A stretch of 15,563 bases of DNA, from NCBI GenBank assembly GCA_013816695.1, contig JACDDZ010000015.1:1-15563 (forward strand), in the 5' to 3' direction. Of the stretch, positions 1 to 8,056 are shown piece by piece. The position numbers were made by a program, and so were the translations under genes. The DNA is from Gemmatimonadaceae bacterium (GTDB taxonomy: Bacteria; Gemmatimonadota; Gemmatimonadetes; Gemmatimonadales; Gemmatimonadaceae). Below the pieces are notes generated by a model that ran no database searches, was not told where the DNA came from, and saw nothing but the letters and a program-made list of their open reading frames with translations. Within the stretch, counting starts at the first letter, position 1; each line of letters begins with the position of its first letter.

Positions 1-1743
1 GGCCGGATCACGGAGCCGCCAAACCAGGATGGACTGAACATCAATCCAGTATGGTCGCCCGACGGCGCCGCTGTCGCATTTATTTCTGACCGCACCGGTG
101 CTCCACAGATTTTCATGTACGAGCTCTCCACGCAGGCGTATTCGCAGGTCACCAATCTGATATCGGGAGTTTCTGCGATCACCGAGTACAGCCCTGCAAT
201 CAGCTGGTCGCGCGCAACGGACAGACTTGCGTTCACATACTATGAGAACGGCGACTACTCGATCTGGTCGATCGACAATCCACGCTCGCTCCGCAAGAAC
301 CTGAATACAGTGCGTCAGGCCAATGCGTCTGCCGAAGCTTCTGCAGTCAAGGTGGCAGATGCGAAGACTGCGGCCGCAGATACGCTTACAGCTCCAGAGA
401 AGACAGGCGTTCAGTCGTCGACTTACCGCGCGCCGGCGGGAGCACGTCGCTCCTCTGATGTTCCAGCCGTGGAAAAAACTGTCGAGGGCGGAGTCACCAA
501 CATCGCAGAGCTTCTCGCCAATCCCACTTTTGGACTGCCCGACACTGCGCGGTTCAAGGAATACAAGTACAAAGTCGCATTCAGGCCCGACTATATCTCG
601 CAGCCGCAGATTGGCTACGCGACGGGCAACCAGTACGGACTGAGTGGGTTCCAGGGCGGAACTACAATCGTCCTCGGAGACCTGCTTTCCAATCACCAGA
701 TTGCCATCTCGGCTTCCGTGTATGGTCAGCTAAGTGATGCGAGCGTCCTTGCGGCCTACACCAATCTCAGCCGCCGATTCCAGTACACGGTTGGTGCGTA
801 TCAGGAGCCGGTATTTTTGCCCCAGTCTTCACAGTACGAGACGCAACAGCTACCAAATGGTGGCATTCGCTACATCATCCCGTACACGCGCTATGTGCTC
901 CGTACAGGGTTCACGACCGGACTGTATCCACTTAATCGCTTCACGCGTTTCGAGACTGGCGTTCAGTTCAACAACATCGATCGTTCCAGCGTCGCGCTCA
1001 TCCAGGATTGCTATTCAAATGGATGCACCGGCCAGTCGTTGCAAACGGTCAGCAAGGAACCCGCGTACAACTTCTTTGCGCCGCAGGTCGCGTTCGTTAC
1101 CGACAACACCCTCGCGACCTCCATGGGCCCAATCAGCGGAAGACGCGCACGCTTCCAGGTTTCACCAGCTGTCGGCAACCTGAAGTGGATTGATTACCTC
1201 GGCGATTATCGCCAGTATTTCCCCATCCGATTCAATTCGCTGACTTTCGCGGTGCGCGGATTGTTCAACGCTGCAGTCGGCCGGGATGAAGGAGTATTTC
1301 CCAAGTACATCGGGCGACCGGAATACGTTCGCGGCTACGACCGCGCGAACTTCTCCGGCTACGAATGCACGTCTACAATTGGCTCCAGCGCTTCATGCAA
1401 CACTGTGCAGCTCGTAGGAAGCCGGGTAGCCGTCGGGAACGCCGAACTCCGGTTCCCGCTGATTCGTCGCTTCGACCTGGGATCGCTGCCGATCGGCCTA
1501 CCCCCAGTTGATGCCGTCATTTTCTACGACGCCGGATTGGCCTGGAGTAAAGGTCAGACGGTATCGCTCTCGAGGCCTGCTGATTATAACTTTGAGACGA
1601 TGCGATATCCGTTGACCAGCTACGGCTTCGGACTGCGCGTAAACCTCTTCAACATCGCCATACTCCGGTGGGATTTCGCCGTTCCAAGGGATGTCACCGG
1701 TCGGAAAGCCAACTGGACGTTCTCGCTAGGACCAAGCTTCTAA
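1..1743 (+). CDS. TolB-like propeller fused to Omp85/BamA-like outer-membrane barrel (5' truncated)
   Basis: The reading frame is open at base 1, so the N-terminus lies outside the window; 580 codons are visible. The first ~85 visible residues hold two PD40/TolB-type propeller blades (a WSPDG motif at visible residues 19-23, then FISDR, then a second blade ending in SIWSID). A low-complexity Ala/Thr/Ser linker follows, to about residue 160. The rest looks like a 16-strand Omp85/surface-antigen barrel: a VRGY motif at visible residues 443-446 corresponds to the conserved loop-6 VRG(F/Y) of BamA-like proteins, later segments read NAELRFPL and FYDAGLAW, and the chain ends in Phe as outer-membrane barrels usually do. 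The protein is expected in the outer membrane with the propeller in the periplasm. No POTRA domain is visible, though one could lie upstream. Family assignment is firm for the barrel; the substrate or role (protein insertion, secretion or other) is unknown. Confidence 0.85.
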   Translation, partial: GRITEPPNQDGLNINPVWSPDGAAVAFISDRTGAPQIFMYELSTQAYSQVTNLISGVSAITEYSPAISWSRATDRLAFTYYENGDYSIWSIDNPRSLRKNLNTVRQANASAEASAVKVADAKTAAADTLTAPEKTGVQSSTYRAPAGARRSSDVPAVEKTVEGGVTNIAELLANPTFGLPDTARFKEYKYKVAFRPDYISQPQIGYATGNQYGLSGFQGGTTIVLGDLLSNHQIAISASVYGQLSDASVLAAYTNLSRRFQYTVGAYQEPVFLPQSSQYETQQLPNGGIRYIIPYTRYVLRTGFTTGLYPLNRFTRFETGVQFNNIDRSSVALIQDCYSNGCTGQSLQTVSKEPAYNFFAPQVAFVTDNTLATSMGPISGRRARFQVSPAVGNLKWIDYLGDYRQYFPIRFNSLTFAVRGLFNAAVGRDEGVFPKYIGRPEYVRGYDRANFSGYECTSTIGSSASCNTVQLVGSRVAVGNAELRFPLIRRFDLGSLPIGLPPVDAVIFYDAGLAWSKGQTVSLSRPADYNFETMRYPLTSYGFGLRVNLFNIAILRWDFAVPRDVTGRKANWTFSLGPSF

Positions 1744-3203
1744 CCTCACTCCGAAGCCTTGTCGGACTGACACTGGTTCTTGTCGCCTGTAAGGGCGACG
1801 AGAGCCAGCAATCGGCAGCCCCCTCATCATCTGCCTCGCGCGGCCCTGACGCCATTGTGCTCAGGGCTTCACGCGCCGGCGGGATTGCGCGTGCAGCCCT
1901 TCTTGCGGCGCCGGATTCGACCATCTGGCAGTCACAGTCAACGGCGACAATCAGCAGGATTCTTGGCTTCGACGCCGATGCGGGAGTGGTTTCCTACGTC
2001 GATACAAAGGGCTTGGCCGCCAGAATCGACCTCCGGTCAGGCGAAGTCAGGAATGCTGGAAAGCTCAAGCTCACCAGTCTCGTTGCGGGGTCCGGCTCAG
2101 ACATCTACGGCATCGATGTTAAGGGAAATGTCGTCCGCTTCAGTCCAGCTGGTGGCGACTGGACGTTCAAACCACCAGTGCCAGCGACAGCCGTTTTTAC
2201 CCAGACAAATGGATCGATAATCGTCGCGGGCGGAAACAGCACATCGACGAGTGTGTGGCTGCTCCGACCCCCCGAGGATTCGGTGTATGCCACGGCAAAG
2301 CTTTCCAACGCCACGACGTCGATTTCGGCGATCGCTGGAGACCGGCTGTATTTCGCTGCCGACGAACGGCTCGTGGGCGTCCGTCTGAGGACGCTCGAAA
2401 CAGTCGCTCCCATTCGCCTGCCGGATAAGCCTGTAGTCCTGCAGCCCACGCCCAGCGGTGACAGGATTTACGTTGCGTTCAGGAAGAGAGCAGAAATCGC
2501 GGTAGTGGACCGGTATCAGGAAAAGATCACGCAAACGATCCAGCTTCCGGCAGTCCCTTCCCAGCTGCGCATGGACCCCCTCGGGCGGTATCTGCTCGCA
2601 CGAAATCCGGATGCCGACTCTGTCTGGATCATTGCCGTCGGTACGAATCGCCTGATGGAATCACAGGCGTCGAAATGGACCAGTGATCTTCCCGCATTCG
2701 CACCCGACGGGAAGCTCGCCGTCGCGCAAGACGCGAACCTTGGCTTCATCGAGCCCGAAACTGGACGCGCGACGCGCACCATCACGAACGGAGCTCGGGA
2801 ATTCTGGTACTTCTTCACCTGGAACGGCTACCGGCCGCGGGCCGAAGGAGTTGATGAACCGGTAACATTCGGATCGGAAGATTCGCTCTCCGACTCTGCG
2901 GCAACGCTCGACAGCGGAGCTGTTGACTCCGTTCCAGTGCCTCTGCCCGCAGACACAGTTGTTCCTGCTCCACCAACGCGGCAGTTCACGCTATCATTCG
3001 CTGCACTAATGCGTGAAAGCAGCGCTCGCGACCTTGCAACTTCAATTAACGTGAATGGCAACCATCCGAAAGTCGTGCAAACTGTGAGCAACGGCGCGCC
3101 GATTTTTCGGGTAGTACTTGGCCCATTCGCATCCCGGGAAGATGCTGATCGGGTTGGTCGCCAGTCCGGGCACACCTTCTGGGTTTACGAAGGTTATCCG
3201 TGA
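1668..3203 (+). CDS. SPOR-domain lipoprotein with propeller-like body
   Basis: With the GTG at 1668 the product is 511 residues. A hydrophobic stretch ends in the lipobox LVAC with the lipidated Cys at residue 41; the next residue is Lys, not Asp, which by the E. coli rule favours outer-membrane sorting. Residues ~55-400 carry repeated beta-rich blade-like segments resembling a YVTN/WD40-type propeller. An Asp/Ser/Pro-rich linker (~400-439) precedes a SPOR domain at ~440-511 (FRVVLGPFASREDADRV). SPOR domains bind glycan strands lacking stem peptides, usually at the division septum. The start is uncertain: GTG 1668 overlaps the upstream gene by 76 nt and gives a long n-region. A CTG at 1713 has GGAAAG at 1703-1708 four bases upstream and would give a more ordinary 26-residue lipoprotein signal. 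There is no other ATG, GTG or TTG between them and the lipobox. The stop overlaps the next gene by 4 nt. Confidence 0.82.
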   Translation: MGFRRSKGCHRSESQLDVLARTKLLTSLRSLVGLTLVLVACKGDESQQSAAPSSSASRGPDAIVLRASRAGGIARAALLAAPDSTIWQSQSTATISRILGFDADAGVVSYVDTKGLAARIDLRSGEVRNAGKLKLTSLVAGSGSDIYGIDVKGNVVRFSPAGGDWTFKPPVPATAVFTQTNGSIIVAGGNSTSTSVWLLRPPEDSVYATAKLSNATTSISAIAGDRLYFAADERLVGVRLRTLETVAPIRLPDKPVVLQPTPSGDRIYVAFRKRAEIAVVDRYQEKITQTIQLPAVPSQLRMDPLGRYLLARNPDADSVWIIAVGTNRLMESQASKWTSDLPAFAPDGKLAVAQDANLGFIEPETGRATRTITNGAREFWYFFTWNGYRPRAEGVDEPVTFGSEDSLSDSAATLDSGAVDSVPVPLPADTVVPAPPTRQFTLSFAALMRESSARDLATSINVNGNHPKVVQTVSNGAPIFRVVLGPFASREDADRVGRQSGHTFWVYEGYP

Positions 3204-4501
3204 GCGTCGAAGCCCGCGCTCGGCAGGATGAGGGATGGCGCGAAGCGGGGCGAAAAGTCGCACCGCTTTTACGCAGTTACACGGCCGCAGTTGTCACTGG
3301 AAACGATGAACGGGCTGCTGCGTTTGCAGCCCTCGGCATCGCCGATACTGAAGCACCCTATCGTTCTGTAGTGATAGCAAATCTCTGGGGGACACCGGCT
3401 CTCGATCGCCTGATCGAGGCTGAAGAAGACGCGCCCGGTGTGTCAGACTGCTTCACCTATGGAATTTCGCTGACAACAGCGGCGCGAATCTCCCCGCGGA
3501 ACGAGCGGCTCGCGATAATAGGCTCGGGGACCGAGCCGATCGACCAGTTCCAGGTTTTCCGAAGCCGCCGCTGGAAGGCGTATTCCGAGCGCCTTCTTGA
3601 AGCCGGCTCCCTTCTGCTCCTTCTTGCCCCGTCCGAAGCCGAGACGGTCCAGGAGCTCATAGCGCAGGTGGACGGAATCGTCCTCGTCGGAGTGAATAGA
3701 GTCGAGTCTGCGCCCCATTCGCGTGTCATCGCCCGGATATCCGACCCGATCATGCATCGTGAGGAGGTTCACAACGAGGCCGGTTTTCCCTGGAGACGGA
3801 CGCTTACGATTTTTGCCTCGTTGCTCATCATAGCGGCGGGGGTTGCGGCGGGCCTGAAATACTTCTGGCTCCGCCAACCGATGTCTGCGCCATTTCCCGC
3901 TGCCGTCGACTCATCGATGGCTGCTGCTTCATCCACCTTTGAAACGGCGGGCTCATCGACGGCCGCCATCGTCGGACTGCCTGCGATTCTCAATCCGGCC
4001 GACTCCGGAAATTCGGCTCGCTTTTCCGTGGAAATTCTCGCGGCAAATACACAGAGTGGTGCTATTTTTACACTGCGTAAATACCGGTCATCTATTCCAG
4101 CGGGGACGGTATCAGCCATTCCGGTCGGGCCGGACCAGGCGTTGTGGTACAAGGTCATCGGTGGAGCCTTCGCGAAGCGCGCGGACGCCGACTCGCTCCT
4201 CGTTTCCCTGCGCCGGAAAAAGATTGTCCCGGACAGCTCTGGTGCCGTCGTTGAAACACCGCTGGCATTTCTTGTCGATAGTATCGCCGCCGACGCGGGG
4301 ATGGCGGCGCGTGTGAGAAAATCAGTCGACAGTCTCTCGAAGGGTGGAATTTCGCTCTACGGGCTGACCCAGGCAGATGGAAGTGCGCGCATTTACGCTG
4401 GCGCGTTTTCCAGCGCTGCCGAATCGAAACAGTTTGCCGACCAGCTCAAGAGCGCAGGAATGATTCCGGTGCTCGTTTATCGAACAGGGAGATATCCGTA
4501 A
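3200..4501 (+). CDS. Membrane protein: degenerate tyrosine-kinase/ParA-like domain, one TM helix, two SPOR-like domains
   Basis: The GTG start overlaps the previous stop (GTGA), with GAAGG six bases upstream, so translation is probably coupled. Product: 433 residues. Residues ~27-170 follow the layout of bacterial tyrosine-kinase (CpsD/Wzc-like, ParA/MinD superfamily) domains: VVIANLW (57-63) where VLLVDADLR is usual, GVSDCFTYG (80-88) for GLSDVLSG, LAIIGSGTEP (104-113) for the LPAG region, LLLLLAPSEAE (138-148) for the VIIDTPP strand, and DGIVLVGV (158-165). The Walker A site is absent: AVVTGNDERAA (30-40) has no GKS/T, and the Walker A' Asp is Asn61. It is therefore probably a non-catalytic pseudo-kinase or scaffold. 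A TM helix spans ~201-219. The periplasmic part has two SPOR-like units, ~274-345 and ~354-430 (second: RIYAGAFSSAAESKQFADQL). Predicted topology is cytoplasmic N-terminus and periplasmic SPOR domains. The kinase-like assignment rests on motif order and is moderate; TM and SPOR are strong. Confidence 0.82.
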   Translation: MSVEARARQDEGWREAGRKVAPLLRSYTAAVVTGNDERAAAFAALGIADTEAPYRSVVIANLWGTPALDRLIEAEEDAPGVSDCFTYGISLTTAARISPRNERLAIIGSGTEPIDQFQVFRSRRWKAYSERLLEAGSLLLLLAPSEAETVQELIAQVDGIVLVGVNRVESAPHSRVIARISDPIMHREEVHNEAGFPWRRTLTIFASLLIIAAGVAAGLKYFWLRQPMSAPFPAAVDSSMAAASSTFETAGSSTAAIVGLPAILNPADSGNSARFSVEILAANTQSGAIFTLRKYRSSIPAGTVSAIPVGPDQALWYKVIGGAFAKRADADSLLVSLRRKKIVPDSSGAVVETPLAFLVDSIAADAGMAARVRKSVDSLSKGGISLYGLTQADGSARIYAGAFSSAAESKQFADQLKSAGMIPVLVYRTGRYP

Positions 4502-7500
4502 GTGCGTTTGACCAAGCTCGAGCTTCACGGCTTTAAATCTTTTGCGGATTCCACGGAGCTCCTCTTCGAGCCGGGCGTCACGGCGGTTGTCGGTCCAAAT
4601 GGTTGCGGCAAGTCGAACGTATCCGATGCCGTTCGCTGGGTGCTTGGCGAACAGCGCGCACGGGCGCTCCGCGGTGCGAAGATGGACGAAGTCATATTTC
4701 AGGGATCTTCTGCGCGTCGCGCCGTAAACGTCGCTGAAGTTTCGCTGCACTTCGACAACGATGCGGGCATTCTCGACGTGCCGTTCCGCGAAGTAGTCAT
4801 AACGCGTCGCTTGAGCCGCTCAGGTGAGAGTGATTATTTCCTGAACAAGGCCCCGTGTCGGCTTCGCGACATTCACGATCTGCTTCGCGGAACCGGCCTG
4901 GGCGCAGATTCCGGGGTAGTCATCGAATCGAAGATGATCGATGCGTTACTCTCCGACCGTCCCGACGATCGGCGTGAACTATTCGAAGAAGCTGCCGGCA
5001 TCGGACTGTACCGCGACAGAAAGCGGAGCACAGAGCGTCGGCTCGAAGAAACAGCAACGGATCTCAGCCGTCTCGAAGACCTGATTTCGGAAGTCCAGAC
5101 GCAGGTTCGCTCACTTGCGCGCCAGCGCAAGCGGTCCGAACGGCATTCCGAGCTCATGACCCGCAGGTTTACCGTTGAAGTGGCGCTTGCCGCACGCGAG
5201 ACGGACGCCTGGAGGGACGAGCTGGCCAGGCTGGAAGAACGCGTAGCACTCCTCCGAGGCGACGTTCCCGCTGAGGAAGAGGCCGTCGTAGCAGCAGAAG
5301 GCACGCGTGATGCTTCGCACGGCGCCAGGGCGGCCGCGGAAGGCGAGCGGGGTGAGCTCGCCAGACTTGTGATGGATCTTCGCGAGAACACGCAGCAGCT
5401 CCGCAAGTCGATTGCAGTCGCTGAGGAGCGCCAGCGGAATTCGGAGACACGGCGTCAGCGCGCGCAGGAAGAACGCCAGGAAGGAAGCGCGGTCGCTAGC
5501 CGTGTAAGTGATGACCTCAAGGCAGCCGCAACGGAGCGCGCCCGCCTGGAAGATGAACTCCGCGAATACACAGAAGCTGTGACCAAGCGTGTTGCAGAGG
5601 AGGAATCTGTACGCGCAGCGCTTGCATCCGCACGGAATGAAGTGGACAAGCGCGAAACTGAACTGCGCGACCTTCAGGAGCGTGTTCACCGCCTCACACT
5701 GGATCGACAGGCAGACGAGCGCGAGCTGCAGGATATCGCCACGCGACGCGATCGCGTAGGTGGCGAACAGCTCACACTGTTCGACGCAGCAGAAGCCGTG
5801 CACCGCGAGCTTGCTGAAGCCAATGACGCAGTCGAACATGCACGCGAACGCGCATCGGAAGCAGCGCTTTCGCTCGAGGCCGCGCGCGCGTCAGCACGCA
5901 GGGCCCGGGAAGACGACGCAAACGCTCGCTCGGAAATGCTGCGGCTCGACGAACTGCATTCGTCGCTCGAGGCAAAGATGCACGCGCTCGAGGGACTCGA
6001 GCGCGAGCGCGTCGGCCTGGCCCCCGCTGCAGCGAAACTCCTGGAGGAGCGGGAGACTTTCGGCGACGGCGCCATCCTTGGACCGCTCAGCGACTTCATC
6101 CGCGCTGATTCTGCAGCCGCAGGAATGGTCGAACGCTATCTCGGTCCGTCGCTGAATGCAGTTCTCGTTCGCGACATGGAAGCTGCCGAGCGTGTTCGCC
6201 TCTGGCACGCTGCGAACAATCCGGGTCCCCTGCTCCTTCTTCCGCTAGACCGCGCTATGGCAATTGAGAGTGCGATCGAGTCTGGCGATATACCAGGAGA
6301 CTTGCTGCGATTGGTTCAGTCGGCAACGCCCGCAGACAAATGGGTGCGCGTACTGCTGGCAGGTGTAATCGCGGAACAGAATGGAACTGCCTTCAGCGAT
6401 TCGCGCGGTGCTGTGTGGCTTCCGGGCAATGTCGTCGGACCTGGACCACTGCGCCGCCGCGCCGAGATCGAAGACCTGCATCGGGGGATCAGCGAGAGCG
6501 AGGGTGCGCGGCTTCGGGCTAGCGCATCGGCAGACACTTTCCGCAGCGCGCTTGGACTGGCAGAACTCAGTGTTGGATCGCTGGATGACGTCTTTGCAGC
6601 TGCGAACCGTGAACTTGCCGAAGCCACCGACCGAGTTGTGGCAGTGTCGCGCAGCGAGCAGCGTGCCAATCGTGAGCTCGCGGAGGCGCGCACAATCCTC
6701 GCGAAGCTGGGAGAGCGTGACGAGGAGCTTCAGGAACGAATACGGATTGCTGACAGAAATCTTGCAGACGCAGCAACCACGGTGGACGCAAAGGCAGCAG
6801 AGATCGTCCAGGCCCGTGCTGAACTTTCTGGTGCCGAACACCGGCAGGAAGAGTCACGCGACCTGCGAACAGTGAGCCAGGTTACCCAGGCACAGGCTCA
6901 TGCGCGCCTGCAGGTGGCTGCTGATCGCGAGCGCCACCTGAATGAAGAATATTCTTCCGCGTCAGCCCGGCTCGCGTCGCTCGAGAACGAGCTTTCGCAC
7001 CTTTCAGCTGCGGACTCGGAGCTGGCGACGCAGCTTGCAGAATGGAACCTGGATCTCTCGTCCCGCGATTCGACGCTGAACGACGCCGAGGGCCGGCTCG
7101 CATCGGCGGAACTTGCAGTAACGACTGCGGACGAAGCGCTCATCGCTGCCGAGCGAGCACTGGATGAGCGACGGAAGGGTGCGACAGCTCTCAACGAGGA
7201 ACTGCACGGCGCGGAGCTTCGGCTCAGCGACCTGAGTGGACGGCGCACTGCTATTCGTGAACGGCTCGAGACTGAATGGCGTCGCCCGCTTGAGGATCTT
7301 CTTAACGAAGCGACAACAATCGACGCTTCGGATGATGACCTGCGAGTGGAAGCGGCAGCGCTTCGCGAGCAGCTGGATGCGCTTGGCGCCGTCAATCCGC
7401 TTGCGATCGAGGAGCATGAGGAGGAACAGAAGCGCCTGGAGTTCCTGACTACCCAGCGCGACGATCTGTATGCGGCGCGCCTCTCGCTGCAGCAGGCAAT

Positions 7501-8044
7501 TCGAGAGATTGACGCGACGGCCCGCGATCTTTTCCTCACTACGTTCGTGCAGGTTCGCGAGAACTTCAGGTCGATTTTCATCACCCTGTTCGGTGGCGGA
7601 GAATGCGACCTGCGCCTGGAAAATCCTGAATCACCTCTCGATGGCGATATCGAGATTCACGCGTCACCACGTGGTAAGCGCACACAGCGAATCCACCTGC
7701 TTTCGAGCGGTGAGCGCGCCCTCGTGGCGCTGTCGCTGCTGTTTGGAATTTTCCTCACGAAGCCGAGCCCCTTCTGCCTGCTCGACGAAGTCGATGCCCC
7801 GCTGGATGACGCGAACATCGGCCGGTTTGTCACCATGTTGAACCGCTTCAAGGAGCGCACCCAGTTCATCGTCATTACGCATAACCCCAGGACCACCACT
7901 GAGGCCGCCGACGCCGTTTACGGCGTAACGATGCAGGAGCCCGGGGTTTCCTCGATAGTGAGTGTGCGGATGCGCGGCGCCGCGATAGATTCCGCAATAG
8001 CGGGAGAGATCGACGCCCGGGAAATGCAGCCGGCAGTCGCCTAA
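4502..8044 (+). CDS. smc: Chromosome segregation ATPase SMC
   Basis: This is the SMC condensin subunit, which dimerises through its hinge and, with ScpA/ScpB (not in this window), extrudes DNA loops to organise and separate sister chromosomes. At 1180 residues it has the usual bacterial length. The N-terminal head has Walker A GPNGCGKS (31-38) and the R-loop region FLNKAPCRLRDI. Long coiled coils occupy ~165-500 and ~655-990, flanking a hinge at ~505-650. The C-terminal head has the signature LSSGE (1067-1071; usually LSGGE) and Walker B FCLLDEVD with Asp1095 and Glu1096. The GTG start directly follows the stop of the SPOR membrane gene with no gap; AGGGAGA at 4486-4492, inside that gene, is a good ribosome-binding site. 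The context suggests co-expression with SPOR septal proteins. Identification as SMC rather than Rad50 or RecN is secure. Confidence 0.98.
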   Translation: MRLTKLELHGFKSFADSTELLFEPGVTAVVGPNGCGKSNVSDAVRWVLGEQRARALRGAKMDEVIFQGSSARRAVNVAEVSLHFDNDAGILDVPFREVVITRRLSRSGESDYFLNKAPCRLRDIHDLLRGTGLGADSGVVIESKMIDALLSDRPDDRRELFEEAAGIGLYRDRKRSTERRLEETATDLSRLEDLISEVQTQVRSLARQRKRSERHSELMTRRFTVEVALAARETDAWRDELARLEERVALLRGDVPAEEEAVVAAEGTRDASHGARAAAEGERGELARLVMDLRENTQQLRKSIAVAEERQRNSETRRQRAQEERQEGSAVASRVSDDLKAAATERARLEDELREYTEAVTKRVAEEESVRAALASARNEVDKRETELRDLQERVHRLTLDRQADERELQDIATRRDRVGGEQLTLFDAAEAVHRELAEANDAVEHARERASEAALSLEAARASARRAREDDANARSEMLRLDELHSSLEAKMHALEGLERERVGLAPAAAKLLEERETFGDGAILGPLSDFIRADSAAAGMVERYLGPSLNAVLVRDMEAAERVRLWHAANNPGPLLLLPLDRAMAIESAIESGDIPGDLLRLVQSATPADKWVRVLLAGVIAEQNGTAFSDSRGAVWLPGNVVGPGPLRRRAEIEDLHRGISESEGARLRASASADTFRSALGLAELSVGSLDDVFAAANRELAEATDRVVAVSRSEQRANRELAEARTILAKLGERDEELQERIRIADRNLADAATTVDAKAAEIVQARAELSGAEHRQEESRDLRTVSQVTQAQAHARLQVAADRERHLNEEYSSASARLASLENELSHLSAADSELATQLAEWNLDLSSRDSTLNDAEGRLASAELAVTTADEALIAAERALDERRKGATALNEELHGAELRLSDLSGRRTAIRERLETEWRRPLEDLLNEATTIDASDDDLRVEAAALREQLDALGAVNPLAIEEHEEEQKRLEFLTTQRDDLYAARLSLQQAIREIDATARDLFLTTFVQVRENFRSIFITLFGGGECDLRLENPESPLDGDIEIHASPRGKRTQRIHLLSSGERALVALSLLFGIFLTKPSPFCLLDEVDAPLDDANIGRFVTMLNRFKERTQFIVITHNPRTTTEAADAVYGVTMQEPGVSSIVSVRMRGAAIDSAIAGEIDAREMQPAVA

Positions 8045-8056
8045 CCAGGACCGGAA

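Noticed and set aside
6898..7584. Long open frame antisense to smc (228 codons), rich in Ser and Arg
   Set aside because: Composition is what a GC-rich coding strand gives when read backwards. It has no recognisable domain and no ribosome-binding site, and smc on the other strand is unquestionable. The same applies to minus-strand frames at 4873-5406, 5111-5839, 5686-6099 and 6245-6841.
4502..8044. Rad50, RecN or MukB as the identity of the smc product
   Set aside because: The hinge is of SMC type with no zinc hook, and length, FKSFADST start and head motifs fit bacterial SMC.
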